From contig NC_092640.1 in the NCBI RefSeq assembly GCF_039555335.1, positions 44,988,099-45,052,098 of the forward strand: DNA of 64,000 bases, read 5' to 3'. Below, in pieces: positions 10,606-24,100 of the stretch. Each line of letters begins with the position of its first letter. Within the stretch, counting starts at the first letter, position 1. A program made the position numbers and the translations under genes. The notes beneath the pieces were generated by a model. It did no database searches. It worked only from the letters and a program-made list of their open reading frames with translations, and was not told where the DNA came from. The stretch is from Amphiura filiformis (taxonomy: Eukaryota; Echinodermata; Ophiuroidea; Amphilepidida; Amphiuridae).

Positions 10606-10826
10606 CCCTGGGCAGGCATGAGATTTTTCAGCTATTCAGCTGAATTAAGCTTTTTTTGACTATTCAAATATAGGCCCCCTACACATTTTTATTTATTTTC
10701 AGGCCAGTTTGGATCTATTTTGCCAATTTCACTCTGTTTTTCAGCTTTTTTTTGCTCTTAGTACTAGTAGCCTACTTCAGCTTTTTTTAAGCAAAAGCAG
10801 AACCACTCTAGCATGCCTGCCTGGGT
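10606..10826. mobile_element. Small MITE with CCYGGGCAGGCATG ends
   Basis: Inverted ends 'ccctgggcaggcatg' (10606) and 'catgcctgcctgggt' (ending 10826) enclose T-rich sequence with repeated 'cagctttttt' words. No clear duplication is visible. Confidence 0.5.
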
Positions 10827-11140
10827 GATATATGGCTCCCTACACAAAAATCTGCTTGTAGAGAAAATTTACAGCCCCTTCTGTTAGCTTCTGTTGAATC
10901 ATATTGGGTCTATAAATGTGACCTTATGAATGCCCTTTTAGTTCTAAACACAGAAATACAGTGCTGCAGCAGCCTGATTATCCATCAGAAAATCAACAAT
11001 TTAATGCGAAAAGGCAAGATATTTTTGTGTCAATTTTGTACTTATTATAAGGTTGTAAATGTAGATATTACCATGTTAAATTGAACTGAAGTAATCAAAT
11101 AACGATTTTATCATAATAAGTGTGAATATGGATCGCATTG
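10827..11140. other. No recognised feature
   Basis: AT-rich anonymous sequence without convincing open frames or inverted repeats. Confidence 0.4.
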
Positions 11141-11267
11141 TATATTAAGTATAGGATAATGGCCAAGGATTAAAACATGAGTGGATAAGAATGGCTGAGT
11201 CGCGGAGCGACGAAGCCATTCTTTTCCACTCATGTTCTAATCCGTGGCCATTAACCGACTTAATACA
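11141..11267. repeat. Long hairpin with a 'cgcggagcgacg' loop
   Basis: Arms of 39 nt (11158-11196 and 11214-11253) are complementary with few mismatches ('aatggccaaggattaaaacatg' against its inverse), around a GC-rich loop. Weaker pairing extends to 11141 and 11267. A related sequence (the CGCGACGTCATAGGTGTGTATTAA block) recurs inverted at about 17290-17340, so this is a repeat family. Confidence 0.6.
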
Positions 11268-12106
11268 CACCTATGACGTCGCGCTATTGTTTTACCGCTC
11301 CATTATTTTCCACGAATGGAGTGTTATTGAAATAGGTTGCTCTTCACAAATTGATCAATTACTCATTGATGCCGGACAATACGCTATCAAATACACTAAT
11401 ATAATGATCGTACTGTGCGAGTGCAAAAATAGTCCGACTCAGCTTTATGTAAAATTTCTATAGAAATACCCATCATATCACGATCCAGGTGTTTAGTTCA
11501 AATCATCCGTAACCACCTTCTTGAATTATAAAGATTTAAAACACAAATTGAATAAACGTAGATTCGTAAAATCATCCAAGTGATTAGACAATCAATAGTT
11601 CTTTATGCCCACTTCTAATGCGTTAACTATTGAAGTAGTTAATTGCGTCAGGTGATTGCGTTTAGGTCTCTATTTTGCATAATAAGGAAAATTGGCAAAA
11701 AGGTCAATAAGTTCATATGAAATGGTCATTACAGTTGTGCACCTCAAGAAAGCTAGACTTATCGCTATACCTGAGCAATGATACTCTTCTCTGTCAATCG
11801 AGTGTTCGATTTTGGAACAATTTTGGATTATGGATACTATTTTTTATCTTGGATAATTTTGTGATGGAATCATTCCGAGGATATATATCGTTGATTCGCA
11901 GCAGAAGGACCAAAATCAGGTACGAAAAGGTACGAAAATTTTAAATGTATTACAACCCATTTTACCTAGGCCTATATGTCCCTGAACTTCGGCGGCAAAA
12001 AACAAAACAAACTTCGCCGCCTTCGACGCGAAATAAAAGCCACCTCAACTTCCAGTCCCCCTTCCGAAATCAAATGGAGCGTCCCTAACATTGTAATATT
12101 TAATTA
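11268..12106. other. No gene recognised
   Basis: The first part (11268-11330) belongs to the repeat family also present inverted near 17290-17340. The rest is AT-rich anonymous sequence. Confidence 0.35.
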
Positions 12107-12695
12107 CCTTAAAATGGGGGTAACTTCGGTCAGCGGGGGTAACTTTGGTCGGTCAAATATATATTTTTAAATGGTCATATTTCCGTACAGCAATATTGTT
12201 TTTAGTCATATTTGGTCTCAATTTGTTAAGAAATATATATGGGACAGAAATAAAAGTCGCTCATGTCCAATTTCTTTGAAAGTTACGAAAATATTGGCAT
12301 TTTGGACCAAAAATTAGCATTTTTTTACATTTTTTTCAGACAAAATAAAAATCGATATTTGTGAGCAAGGATGTGTGCTTGCTTAATTTTGCAAGGGGTC
12401 AAATGTCACAAAAAACACAACCTTGCCCATATACAGCGAAGATCAATTTTTTTTGTATTTTTTTTTCTTCATGGAATGTAATACTCTGACCAAAGTTGCC
12501 CCAAATGCGGGGTAACTTTGGTCAGGCTGTTTTTAACCCCTAGGGCACCCTTTCAAAATTATTCAAACATCTTTTTCAACTTCAAGGTGTAGAAGGGAAC
12601 CCTTATGTCATAAAAAAGAGATAATTAGAAATATATTTGGTTTTGTTTGGAAGCAGTGGTTTAAAAACAGTGCCCAAAGTTACCCCATTTTACGG
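12107..12695. mobile_element. TA-flanked TIR element with repeated 'GGGGTAACTTTGGTC' core
   Basis: The ends CC(T/G)TAAAATGGGGGTAACTT and the inverse are flanked by TA at 12105-12106 and 12696-12697. The core 'ggggtaacttyggtc' occurs twice near the left end and again internally near 12520, and its inverse lies near 12490 and 12675. It is AT-rich inside with no transposase. The architecture resembles the elements at 9529 and 18189. Confidence 0.7.
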
Positions 12696-13288
12696 TAACG
12701 GATAGGCCTACTGATCGATGTAAGTAAATATTCAAGCATCCCAAAATACCATCAGATGAAACATCAGATATACTAATGACAAATAAAAATTAGACAGAAA
12801 ATAGACCTACTGTGGCTTTAATCATTATTAAACATGCCCAAAGAGAACGATTTAAAAATAAATAGATTCATAGGCCTAAATACATTGATACAGAATGTGT
12901 ATTACTATTACGTATATGGTCGAATCCAACGAAAAGTGTACACGGCATGTTCAGGGCCATAACTTAAAAGTATTAATCAATTGGCATTCGTTTTTATATT
13001 GTGTTTATTCGCCTTGATCATACGCTTCGCGCCATATATAATAAGACCCCCTTCTGTGAAAAATTTAGACACAGAGACCCCAAAACATGCTATTTTTACC
13101 CATTTTTTCAAAATATTTCTTAAGGTATTTTTAAAAACATCTAAATCAGTTATGAAAAGAAGTCATTGGATTGAATCTAAATTGATTTCCTGAAAGGTGT
13201 GTATTCAAAGATTGCCTGTTCAATTTTTCACATATTTGTACATAATTATGAATTTTTTGTGATAATATTTTGAGTGGTATTTTTTTAC

Positions 13289-15167
13289 ATTACCTACGAA
13301 TACAATTTTTCATAGCACTAGATATATCTTTAAAAAATGGAAATCACTAATAAATGCGCAATTGATACAAGCTTTGATATGTCCAATACTGAAATGCATT
13401 GCATTCGGACATCTTTATTATTCTGTTTAGCTGCCAGAAATTCTAAATGGCACAAAGGTAGGTTTGGTAAAAAATATGCATTACCTCCGAATACATGTTA
13501 AAAGCTGTGTTATTTCCACAAAGTTAGAGAATAGTAAACAATAGTTAAGCCATATGTGCAGGGTAATACACTCTTTATTTCTACCAAGTTTCAATGGCCT
13601 GCGTTTAAATATTTCTGAGATGTCAATAATAAAAAGCAAGTATTCGTAGGTAAATTTCGGTAACCGAATGTTACCTACGAATACAATTTGACATCATGAC
13701 AGTATTGTGAAACACCGCCATTCATGCCAATGCCCATATTGGTACATAACGAAGGCCTGTATGTTTGCTATCAAATCATATGTCAATGAAAGTTGCGAAT
13801 TCACATACATGCCCACCATGAAAAACTGAATACGGCTTAATTGTTGAAAAATATGTACTGAAATAGACGACGGTCTGCTCATTTGAAAGAAAAATCAGAT
13901 TCAAAGAAGATTAGAAGGGATAAATACTTGGAGTTGTCAACTGTCATGTGTGCTTCATTTTAAATGTTTACCGAACTTCTGGTTTCTGAGTAATTTGTGT
14001 CCAAATTCATTTATTCGAAGGTAACTTTTGACGTTTTCGCTAAGGTTACCTACGAATACCATGGAAAAACGACTGTTCTCATTGTCTCATGATCTAGACA
14101 ACACAGTGATGGACCCTGGTATAAAGCTAATTGTAGTTGCCCTCAAAAGAAAGGCCACAAGACGTAACTGACTCCAAGATGGACTTCAAAGTCTGCAATA
14201 ACGGTTTTAAGCGATTTGTGTGCAATTAATCAAATTAAAGTCACTTTAGTGCCTTTGTTTCTTACTTCAATCCCTTTCAACCGCTGTGAACCGACATTAT
14301 TAATACATGATAGGGTCTTAAGTATCAATAAACGCACATAAAGAAAATAATACATTCAAAGTGCTTTATAAAATGAAGTTTTGATTGCGATATCCACCAA
14401 AAGTCTAATTCTTACCTACAAATACTGAAATTGAAATGTTACTTACGAATACAGCATAATACATGACATGTGTAATGAAGTGTCCCTACCAATGGAAATT
14501 AATTGTCAAAAACTTTAAGCGGTACCCCAGGACACTATTATTACCCATATACGGATTCATTCAACAATTATTTATTATGTAAAATTGCTGATTAACTACT
14601 TGTATATAAAAATGAAGTGGTCAAAATCTTGCTAAAAGCATAAAAAAATTTTGATCTAAGGTAATAGCATATATTCATTTGGACGTACCATCTAAAAGAA
14701 ATCAAAAAACTACCATTTTATTAATTCATTACCATAATAGCAAAATTTAAACCTCTAAACTCAATATAGATATTGTTAAATCGCTCATGTTACCTACGAA
14801 TACCCGGGTTTCTTCACCTTTTCATTGTATAAAGCGTTAGGTGTATGCGTATAATTCCTAATATTCTTGAAAACATATATCCTACTCGTTCTTATACAAT
14901 GTGTAAATTGATTCATACTCATTTGATAAATAAAATACAGAAACTGACCTAAACTTCATTTTCAAAAATAAACTAGCATAAATTGACAAAGATCATATTG
15001 ATCGCGTTATAAAAATAAAAACAAATATATTTTCTGGTTGAGCTAGCATTTTCCTGACACCCTGTGGTCTACATTACACGAAAAAAGCGTTAATGGGAAT
15101 ATTCCATTTGTTTTAGGTTGATTAGTATTGCGATAGTGAAAGCATCCTAGTGGTATTCGTAGGTAAC
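13289..15167. repeat. Ten dispersed copies of GTTACCTACGAATAC
   Basis: The 15 bp word or a one-to-two-base variant occurs at about 13289, 13490, 13641 (inverted), 13670, 14012 (inverted), 14044, 14412, 14438, 14789 and 15153 (inverted). The intervening sequence is not repeated. This could be one large TIR element whose terminal core is iterated internally, but unambiguous ends could not be fixed. Confidence 0.65.
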
Positions 15168-15625
15168 ATTGGGTTTTGATATCACATTTACTATCACACG
15201 TCCTGAATTTATTTTTCAAGATTAGTAATGGCACTTTTGGTTCCTATAAGGCCAATATGTCATCAATCAATGGGCAAAAGGAAAAAAATTGTGGAGGCAT
15301 TTTTATTTCGGACTTTTATTTTTGGCCCGTGGACACTTTTGGTTGGATTCGACCATATGTAGCAATGTTGCCCAAAATATGACAAATTATACGTAGGACC
15401 TAACACACTGAAAACGTATAAAAATATAAAGAAGAAAAAAAATGTTATAAAAAACAGTAAGCGTAGAAAGAAAGGTCCAAATAATTAAAAGTAACTAAGT
15501 AAAGCCTAAATAAGCATTTTCCAAAGTGAGGGTAAAACACATCTTGCATAATAAGTACAACTTAGCCAACAATTTAACCTGCCCGTTTTGATCTTGCCTT
15601 GCTTTTCACAGATTGCATTGTAAGG

Positions 15626-17049
15626 GCTCGGATAGCGACGTTTTTACGTATTTTTTTGTGGCACCTGAGAGCAAATCAGACACATCCTTCTGATATCAAA
15701 TAATTTAGATTTTTATTAAATTCGCGATACAATACACATTTTATGGCAAATTATTAAAAATTTATATTTTTGAAATTTAACAGTCCTCAAAGTAAATTGT
15801 ATAAATCTAACGATATGCAGTAAAGAGTATGAAGTTGGGTTGAACAGCCGTCAATCATATGAAAATTTTGACCTTCATTATTAAAGATATAGATTTTTTC
15901 CTCAAAACACTAAAAAATGTAGGTCTTTTTAGAAAAAAATGTTTAAGTTCAATATGAAAGTGTGACGAAGGAATAGCGTTGCCATTAACACACAAGTACA
16001 CTTATTGATGTTTATATCTCAAAGCATAACTATTTTATTTCTATTGATAAGCTTTTCACATTTCGATGGCGTTTTAAAATCTTCTTCGAACACCTCAGTT
16101 AGGTGTTCTCTGAGTCAAGTTGTAGATTAGACTGAAGAGAAGAGGAATATCTCTCCATATACATACAAATGAAGGAATAATCAGATAATTAATATTATCC
16201 AATCGGAAGCTTCTTAACAGTGATTGGTACTAAACTTTCCTGACCAATCACAAACTTCCAAGTAGGTTTAGATATCAACTTTCAACCAATCATATGGCTG
16301 GTATGATTCAGATCACCAATGAAGTGGGTGGTGTCCCTTGAGATGGTCTAATCCTGGAAAGGAGGAGGCTTGGCCAAGAAGAGGAAGATTTCCTTGGCCA
16401 AAACCACATTTATGATTATTTAGTCAGATTAGCCAGAATTCAGGATCGAAATGACCATTACTTTTGAACATACCATCTGTCGTGGCGGACATGGTCATTT
16501 TAGGAATGTATCTCCTCACTTTTATGTGTGAGAAGTTTCACTTTCTCACCCCCGAATTTTAACTCTGTACAAGGGTGAGCTTTTTAACTTTCTCTTTGAA
16601 TCCTTATATATTATATATTTATAATTGAAACAAAACTCTACTTTAAACATGAACACGTTATAAAGAGTTAACAAGATATAAGTAACATATATAGTTATTT
16701 GCCTCAATTAGGGATCATACTATGTCACAGAAAGGTCAAATTTTCAATTGAGTCGGCTTTTCACAGCTACATAGGCCTATAGTTTAATTACATATCATTA
16801 GATTTATAAAGTTTACTTCGAGGACTGTTAAATTTGGAAAAATATAAAAAATATGACATTTTAATAATTTGTATTATATCGCGAATTTCACAAAATCAAA
16901 ATTATTCTTATTATTGGATATAGGGACCATCCTCGTACATACAGCATGCAATTCGATATGTCTAATGTGCTCTCATACAGCATGCAATTCGATATGTCTG
17001 ATGTGCTCTCAGGTCCCATAACAATACTGTTCAAATGTTGCTATCCGCT
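15626..17049. mobile_element. 1.4 kb inverted-repeat element related to the 36.5 kb foldback element
   Basis: The left end 'gctcggatagcgac' and right end 'gctatccgc' are inverse, and inverted similarity extends several hundred bases (for example 'acctgagagcaaatcagacac' near 15644 against 'gtctgatgtgctctcaggt' near 16996). The arms match the element at 36502-37146. A central part (about 16100-16600) has no counterpart there and may be a further insertion. A 48 bp direct duplication around 'catacagcatgcaattcgatatgtct' lies at 16939-17010. Confidence 0.6.
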
Positions 17050-17587
17050 TATTTATTGTATTAATGAAAATCATTTTCTTGTTTTTCATATCAATGTTTT
17101 GCATGAATGAAGTGATGATAACAATACTGCACTTTTCGCAAATGCTTGCTTTTCAAAAATGCAATTGTTATTAACACTACATTCGTAAATGCCAGTACTT
17201 TTTCCCTGAAAAGTATTTGCTTTTCAGAAAAAAGAGAAAGGCATTTACGAATGGCGTGTTATTGTGATCATCGCTGCATTCGTGGAAAATAATGGAGCGG
17301 TAAAACAATAGCGCGACGTCATAGGTGTGTATTAAAAGCTATTAAACTGGGAATTGTAGGGCGAGCCATGTGAGCTGGAGTGTGTGAATGACCTCCTGCA
17401 CCCTATTCAATCAGACACAGTGCATTGCAACTTGCAAGTACCGTACATTGTAACATGGCACCATTGGTTAACATGCAGAAAATGTACACTGAACAGCACA
17501 GCACATTCTGTCTGAATTCCTATATTAAAGTGCTTTTATCTTTTTGAAGAGGAAGTGTTTTCATGTTTGAGCACTGTGGTATAATAC

Positions 17588-19539
17588 TATGACGTGCGAT
17601 CGCTGCCATAAATAGGCAAATTGACATATGTCAATTTCGCTGAAAGAAATTGACATATGTTGATTTTGTCCAATAGGAGAACTTGTAATTGCCATAAGTA
17701 AGCTAATTTACATAAAATCGACATATGTCATTTCAAAGGGTGGAAATTGACATATGTCTATTATTTAAAACCACTTGTGCTGTTTGCATCAATTTTATGT
17801 TGTGTAATTGGCTGCGTGACTGCTTCCCTATACCTGATGGTTACAATTGTTCTCAACCATTTTGAGGTATAAATCGACATATGTCAATTTCAAGACATGT
17901 GATTGGTTGCAGAAAAGAATACTCCCAAAACGACATCCAATGCGCCCAACAGAAGTTGATGCATAATGCTACGAGCTGTCGATATACGTACGTTGACCGC
18001 TTTTGGCCTACCCAAAAATCTTTGCCACCCCTATAAATCCCTCCCCCTCCAAGTACACATCATTATTGTACCACCCCAAGACCTGCACAGGAAATAAGCT
18101 TCCATTCATGTAGACTCTTACACTATGTACATCATGTTATGTCGTACACTGTATTTTTAAAAACAGGTCTTCTTATTTAAGCCATTTAGGGTAGGTGCAG
18201 GTAATATGGGACAGCAGGTAATATGGGACACCTGTTTTCATTTTAACAAAAAGTAGCTTAGAGAAGGTAAACACTTTAAGTTGATTTGTTAAGTGTTTAG
18301 AGACATCAATTGTGCTTCTAGAAATGCAGTTTTGGAGTCTGTGTATCAAACTCTTGGAAATCAATGCCAAAAAGAGTGAAATTGCCCAAAAAAATTATGT
18401 CGTTTTTTTGGCCTGATATAAAATCAATGACGTCACATTTTATGATTGTGTATCCAAAAACTCTGGTACTGAGGGGGCATTTGTCATTTTTTATGAATTT
18501 TAGGTGATGGGTTAAGCTTATCAGCAGTTAAAATTCCACTGACAAGTGGCACTTTCCTTTTATAAATGATTATTTTCTCTGATTTTCAACTGAATGGGTG
18601 CAGGTAATATGGGACACATAGGAAATTGTGTGCATTGTCAATGCGAAAAGCAAAACTATTTAGAAAATTGAATTTTCTTGTAGAAATTTGCATTTAACAT
18701 TCAAAATCATGTAACAAAAATGTTTTTAGAACAAAAGAGTGATTTTCTGAACTTTTTGATTTTCACCATAGAGATAACACAGTGTCCCATATTACCTGCA
18801 CATGCAGGTAATATGGGACACTTGACGATGACGTCATTTTGACGTCATAGCGTCCAAACAAACATAAAAACAAGGTAACATTGCCTGTTTTATTAATCTT
18901 AAAGGACAGGTTGTTCATCATAACAATCTCTTGTGGGCATATCTTCTTTAGTTTTTATGCAAATAAGCTAAACGTCCTTAATGGTCCCATATTACCTGCA
19001 GGTACCCTACTTTCTAACAATACCAGCTAATACTCAATATAGAAACGATATTTACTCATTTTAGAACGGAATACACGTTGAAATAGTTGTAATAATATTA
19101 TAAGAAAATGTAACAAGCGACCGGTTGTATTAAACATATAATGATTGATGAGGGTCATAAACCGTGATAGAGCTCGCTCGTACTCCGAGGTGTATTTTTG
19201 ATGCATTCGTAGCGTAGTGATTTGGAAATTGACATATGTAAATTTCTAAATTGGCATATGTCGATTACATTTTGAATTTTTCTGGCGGTAATTTCAGCCA
19301 ATGAGGTGGAAGGCCGGTTGCAGCAACCAATAAACAGTAATAAATTTGACACTAGTTTTCAAATAATGAGTATATGGCGATTTCTCGCAAGGTAATTGAC
19401 ATATGTACATTTTACGTAAATTAGCTTACTTATGTCGATTACAAGTTCTGCTATTGGATGAAATCAACATATGTCGATTTCACTGAAAGAAATTGACATA
19501 TGTCAATTTGTCCATTTATGGCAGCGATCGCACGTCATA
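17588..19539. mobile_element. TIR element with many GACATATGTC palindromes, hosting a nested element
   Basis: The ends are TATGACGTGCGATCGCTGCC and its inverse, with inverted similarity for about 140 bp. The flanking duplication is TAATAC (17582-17587 and 19540-19545), possibly part of a 7-8 bp imperfect duplication. At least ten copies of the palindromic word 'ttgacatatgtcaa', or half-variants, lie in the two subterminal regions (17588-17900 and 19225-19515). Without the nested element at 18189-19007 it would be about 1.13 kb. No transposase was found. Confidence 0.75.
18189..19007. mobile_element. 819 bp TA-flanked element with iterated 'GCAGGTAATATGGGAC'
   Basis: Ends GGGTAGGTGCAGGTAATATG and the inverse of GGGTACCTGCAGGTAATATG are flanked by TA at 18187-18188 and 19008-19009. 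The core occurs at about 18197, 18212, 18600, 18782 (inverted), 18804 and 18984 (inverted); the two near 18782-18820 form a palindrome. It sits inside the element at 17588-19539. No transposase is present. Confidence 0.8.
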
Positions 19540-19545
19540 TAATAC

Positions 19546-21085
19546 CTACCAAATTTTAAAAAGCAAGTGGTTTACATTCAAAGTTAAAGCCATATTATAG
19601 CATTTCTTTAAAAATAGATTAGTATTCATTTTCAATAAATGTTAGCATTTACTGTCAGATATGTTCCCTTTTAATTTTGAGCCGATAAAGTGAGGTAAAG
19701 CAAAGAAAATTGGAATTTACTACTAGCACCAATGCATGCTACGTACTCCGGCGGTTGTAATATGTAATCAAATATTGTAAAACGATGGTTCCGGCGGTTT
19801 ATTCAAAATCTCGGATTTTGACAAAACTACAGCACCTAAAGTCTTGATTTTTGCAGAGAATCTTTGTTTACTAAAGTACATTACAATCGTGTAAAAACCT
19901 GAATTTAAATTTTTTGAGGGCATTCTCCTCAGCAAATGTTATAATATGGCTTTAATGAAATGTCAATTAATTTGCATATTAATTTGCATAAAACTTTACA
20001 TTGAATTTACACAAGGTGCCATATTACCCCAACTTTAGGGGTAATAGCACCCCATGACCACTTGTCGTATTTCTCATTTCCTTGTTATAGTTTAATATAT
20101 GTTTAATAGTGTTGGTAATAAATAGTTCTTGAAACCATATAAGTATGAGTTTAATAATCTATCTTCCTGTATAACCGGTTATTTGGGATAATGAACCTCC
20201 CGTTATCTTGTTATTTGGTGACAAAATCCTCCAACAAATTTCTCTTTACAAGGCCAATGAAATATCATCAGAATTTACCGTCTTTGTTTCTTGCTCGCTG
20301 CGCGTATTAGCCGTTGGCGGCAGGGTGTTAGCGTCTAGGAAAGTTTTTTATGCAATGATTCATAAAAACTAAAACTAAATAAATTTTTTTTTTTTTGAAA
20401 TTTAAAAAAAAAAAACAATGAAAAAAAATCCCAGACCTTTTAAAGACTATTCTTGTTGCATTCCACTTGTCTCCCGATCGCGACTCTATACCGACTTTCA
20501 AAGTGTAGCATGCAGGGGTCTACCGCACAAGAAAGCGATGATAGTTTTTTTAAAAAAAGTTCATCTGCCATTTTGGATCCGCCATTTTGAAGAAGAAAAA
20601 AATCTGTCATCCGTCATTTTGGATCGGCCATTTTGGAAAAAAAAAAGTGCCCTCATCCTCCTTTTTTCAAAAAGGATGAGGGACGAGAAACTCATTTTTT
20701 TTTACTTGGCCATATATTTCTAGTTATATTTTTGCTCTAGCTTTTACTTCAGAATTTACAGTGGCCCAGGCTCTTTTAAAATATAGGGCCTAATTGGTTT
20801 CTTATTATTTTTATATGTTGTTTGTTTTAAAATGTTTATGGCATGCCAGTCTGTTGTTATGAAATCAACAAAAAGTTTTTATACACACATTTACGTAGGA
20901 AAGGTTTTGTATGCAATGATTCATAAAAACTAAAAAAGAAATGAACTTTGGAATATAGTTATATTTTAGGCCTATGGTATTTACATGTGTGCTGATAACA
21001 AATCTGAAGCAAATAAGAAGGGTTTGGAGTCAGATTTTAAGCTGAATCAATTCCAGAATAACATTTTCCCCAAATTTTACTACAG
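19546..21085. other. Upstream region of the XDH/AOX-family gene
   Basis: No coding exon is recognised. It contains poly-A/poly-T tracts (about 20384-20412), a low-complexity block with repeated 'cattttggatc' words (about 20565-20640), and AT-rich sequence. A 5' untranslated exon may lie here or further left, because the first coding exon appears to be preceded by a splice acceptor at 21084-21085. No promoter motif is strong enough to call. Confidence 0.4.
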
Positions 21086-21096
21086 GTGTGTCTCCC

Positions 21097-21183
21097 ATGT
21101 CATCATACAATTCAACTTTGCCAGACAAGATGAGTGAAGCTCCTGCAGATGGTATGCTGGTGTTCTTCTGTAATGGACAGAAG
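21097..21183 (+). CDS. XDH/AOX-family gene, coding exon 1 (start)
   Basis: Encodes 29 residues ending F-F-C-N-G-Q-K, the first beta strand of the N-terminal [2Fe-2S] domain. The ATG at 21097 is the first in-frame Met after a probable splice acceptor (tttactacag, ending 21085). A second in-frame ATG at 21130 gives the more usual family N-terminus and could be the real start. The donor is gtaagt. Confidence 0.8.
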
Positions 21184-24100
21184 GTAAGTCCAATATCAAA
21201 ATGATGACCCATTTTACATGGTAATATTCTTGAAGATATTAATCAGGACTGTTCATGGTAAACTGATATTTGTAATTTCATAGTCCAAATATTTCCACTT
21301 ACTTGCAGATCGTCACTGCAACAATAGCATCGATAAAGGAAACTGTGAGTTTAAACGTCTGCAAGTAAGTGGAAATATTTGGACTAGTTGTATGAAATTA
21401 CAAATGTGACACGATGCAAGGGAATGAGTCACATGTCGACCCTGGTCGAAAATGAGTTTTACACATGTTTCTAAAGAGGACATTGAGAGCTTTCTGAAAC
21501 TGAAAACCCCATGTTGATACGACTTTTCTTTGCAAAGTTACATCAATTTATCAATTGCTGAAAACAATATAAAACAAAATAATTTTGACACTTTCTTTGC
21601 CAATATCTCAAAATCAATATTAGCGACATCCGACTCATTTCCCTTGATCGTGTCACAAATATCAGTTTACATGGTAATAATAACAAGCAAGTTACTACCT
21701 TGCAGATAGCATATGTTACAAGTAGACTTTCCAGAGTAGATATAAAGGTGCGTAAAAAGAGTAGATTTTGATAGGTAAGGGTGTCAAAACTTCAAAAATT
21801 TGAATTAAAAAAATGGATGTTTGACAGGACCTCAAACATTAGATGTACCGTATTCATTCCAATAAGCGCCCATGTCCCAATAAGCGCCCACCCAGGGTAT
21901 TTTCAATTTGCTAAAGGGTACAATTAATGTTGAAGTGACAGATAGACGTTGATACAGTGAAAACGCTCGAGGACTACAAGTCCTGTGTAAACTTGCAATA
22001 CATTTTCTACATCAGAAAAGCTACTAGACCATCTCCGGACCCTTTTATAACCTACGTCAATTTGTCTCTAATAAATGCCCCTTACGAAAAAATTAGATAA
22101 ACCAGGCAAAAAATAAGCGCCCTCCCAAAATGACTTTGTTAAGCGCCCTGGGCGCTTATTGGAATGAATACGGTATTTAAAAAAAAGCCAAATATAGCCA
22201 CTTGACACAATTTTTTAGGGTATTATTGATAGGTCCAGACAGGTACACACAAGTCTAATGCTCATTGCCAAAAGTGGGTAAGCGCAATAGCTGCCATGTG
22301 TAGATGAGTACAATATACTGTGTGTAAATTGTCAAATGTTCACAGGGCAGCTATTGCACTTACCCACTTCTGGCACTGAGCAGTCGAAATATGATGATAT
22401 CCACCTTGGAATACAGTGGCCCCCTGCCCGAGCTACAGTCAACTTTATAATAGGTCATAGAGGGCCAGTTTGGGACCTTGCAAGCATTCAGGACAGGCCT
22501 GTAGCCAGGATTTATTTTGAGGGGTGCTGATTTTGAAAAAGTGGACCTTTTTTCCAAATTTGGACCTTTTTGGAATGGGGGTTGAACATTTTTGGACCAA
22601 AAAAGCACAAAAAAACCTCATTTTTTCACTCACTACGCTCGCAAATGGGACTTTTTGGGTCAAAAAAGAGGACTTTTTGGGCCTTTGGCACCCCCCGCAC
22701 CTCCTGGCTACGGGCCTGATTCAGGATGCACATTTACCTACTTTTGTTTGCATGGTCTGATTTGAAAGCTTGTTACAGCTTGCAATGAGCCTCTATGCTA
22801 GCACTTGTTCAGTGTGTAGGGGACCATGGCAAGCCCTCAAGCACAAGTACACTCAAAGGCTGCTTCGTGCGCACGCTGACTGTGAAGAATTGCATGGAAC
22901 CAGTTCTACCTATATGCAAACGAGTACAGATGCATATAATAATTAGGAGGAAAATTCATAAATGCATAGCATGCATATGCTTACACTGAGCTTTCATATG
23001 GCACCCATGGTATCCCGAGCTGTTTAAAGCACTTGGTGAAAAATTTTAGTAGGTTTTTAGCCTATTAGCTAAATATATTTTCAATTTTCTTGCAACACTA
23101 CATGTCAAAGGAAAAATAATATCTGCATGTTACATCCGTTCAGGAAATGTCTTGATTAAAAAAAACCCAACAAAACTATAAAAAAACCCAAAAACTTGGG
23201 AGTTGCTGCAGAGCATGACATTCTATTATTTACCATATGTACATATGGACTTTGAAATACAATTTTAGTGGGTTAATCAAACAATTTTGTGTGTGCAGGT
23301 CTAGGTCTTTTGGTGAAAACTTTAGCCTTAAATTGTTGTTGACAAACCAAGAATTTAAAGCCTTAATGTACGATCTTTTTAAATTTTTAGATTTTTCTTT
23401 TTTTCTTCCAAAATGATGACACGATCTGGTCCATGGGGGCCAAAGGCGGCAAACTTGAAACTGAGATAAAGGTAAAAATATGGATTAAAAAAACAATAAA
23501 ATACATAAGAAAATGGGCATTAAAAACTTCATAACTTTAGAACCAAGTATGCTAGACCTTTGGTGTTTTCAGTAAATGATAGCCTATTGTATGTAAAATG
23601 TAATAATTACAGTAACTCAATTTTCAAAAATGCCTCCTTTGGCCCCCATGAACCAGATCGTGTCACATATGCAATCATTATGAAAGTTCCCAATACATTT
23701 GGACATGTAAAACATTGGGAATTTGCAAAGAAACAATAAACTTCACCTCTATCTCTCGAAACATCTCGCACTATTTGGATTAGGACAGCGAGTGCGGCCT
23801 CAGAGTTTAAGTCTCCTACGCGGAGGGAGCGTAACCAAACTAGTTTTGTAGGAGACTACGGTTTGCGATCGTGGCCGACATAAAATCATAATCTAAAAAA
23901 TTATGATTTTATGTCGGACCAACAGAAAATCATCCCGCTTTACTACAAATAGGACGCATTCGACAGTTTGCTCATAGATTTAAGTTAGAACATGTGCAAG
24001 TATTACAAATATGCCAAAAAATCGGGTTTAAAAAAAATAAAGGTAAATTCTGAAAAAAGACTTTAAACAGTTTTTGTTGTTGGTGATGTCATTGTTATTA

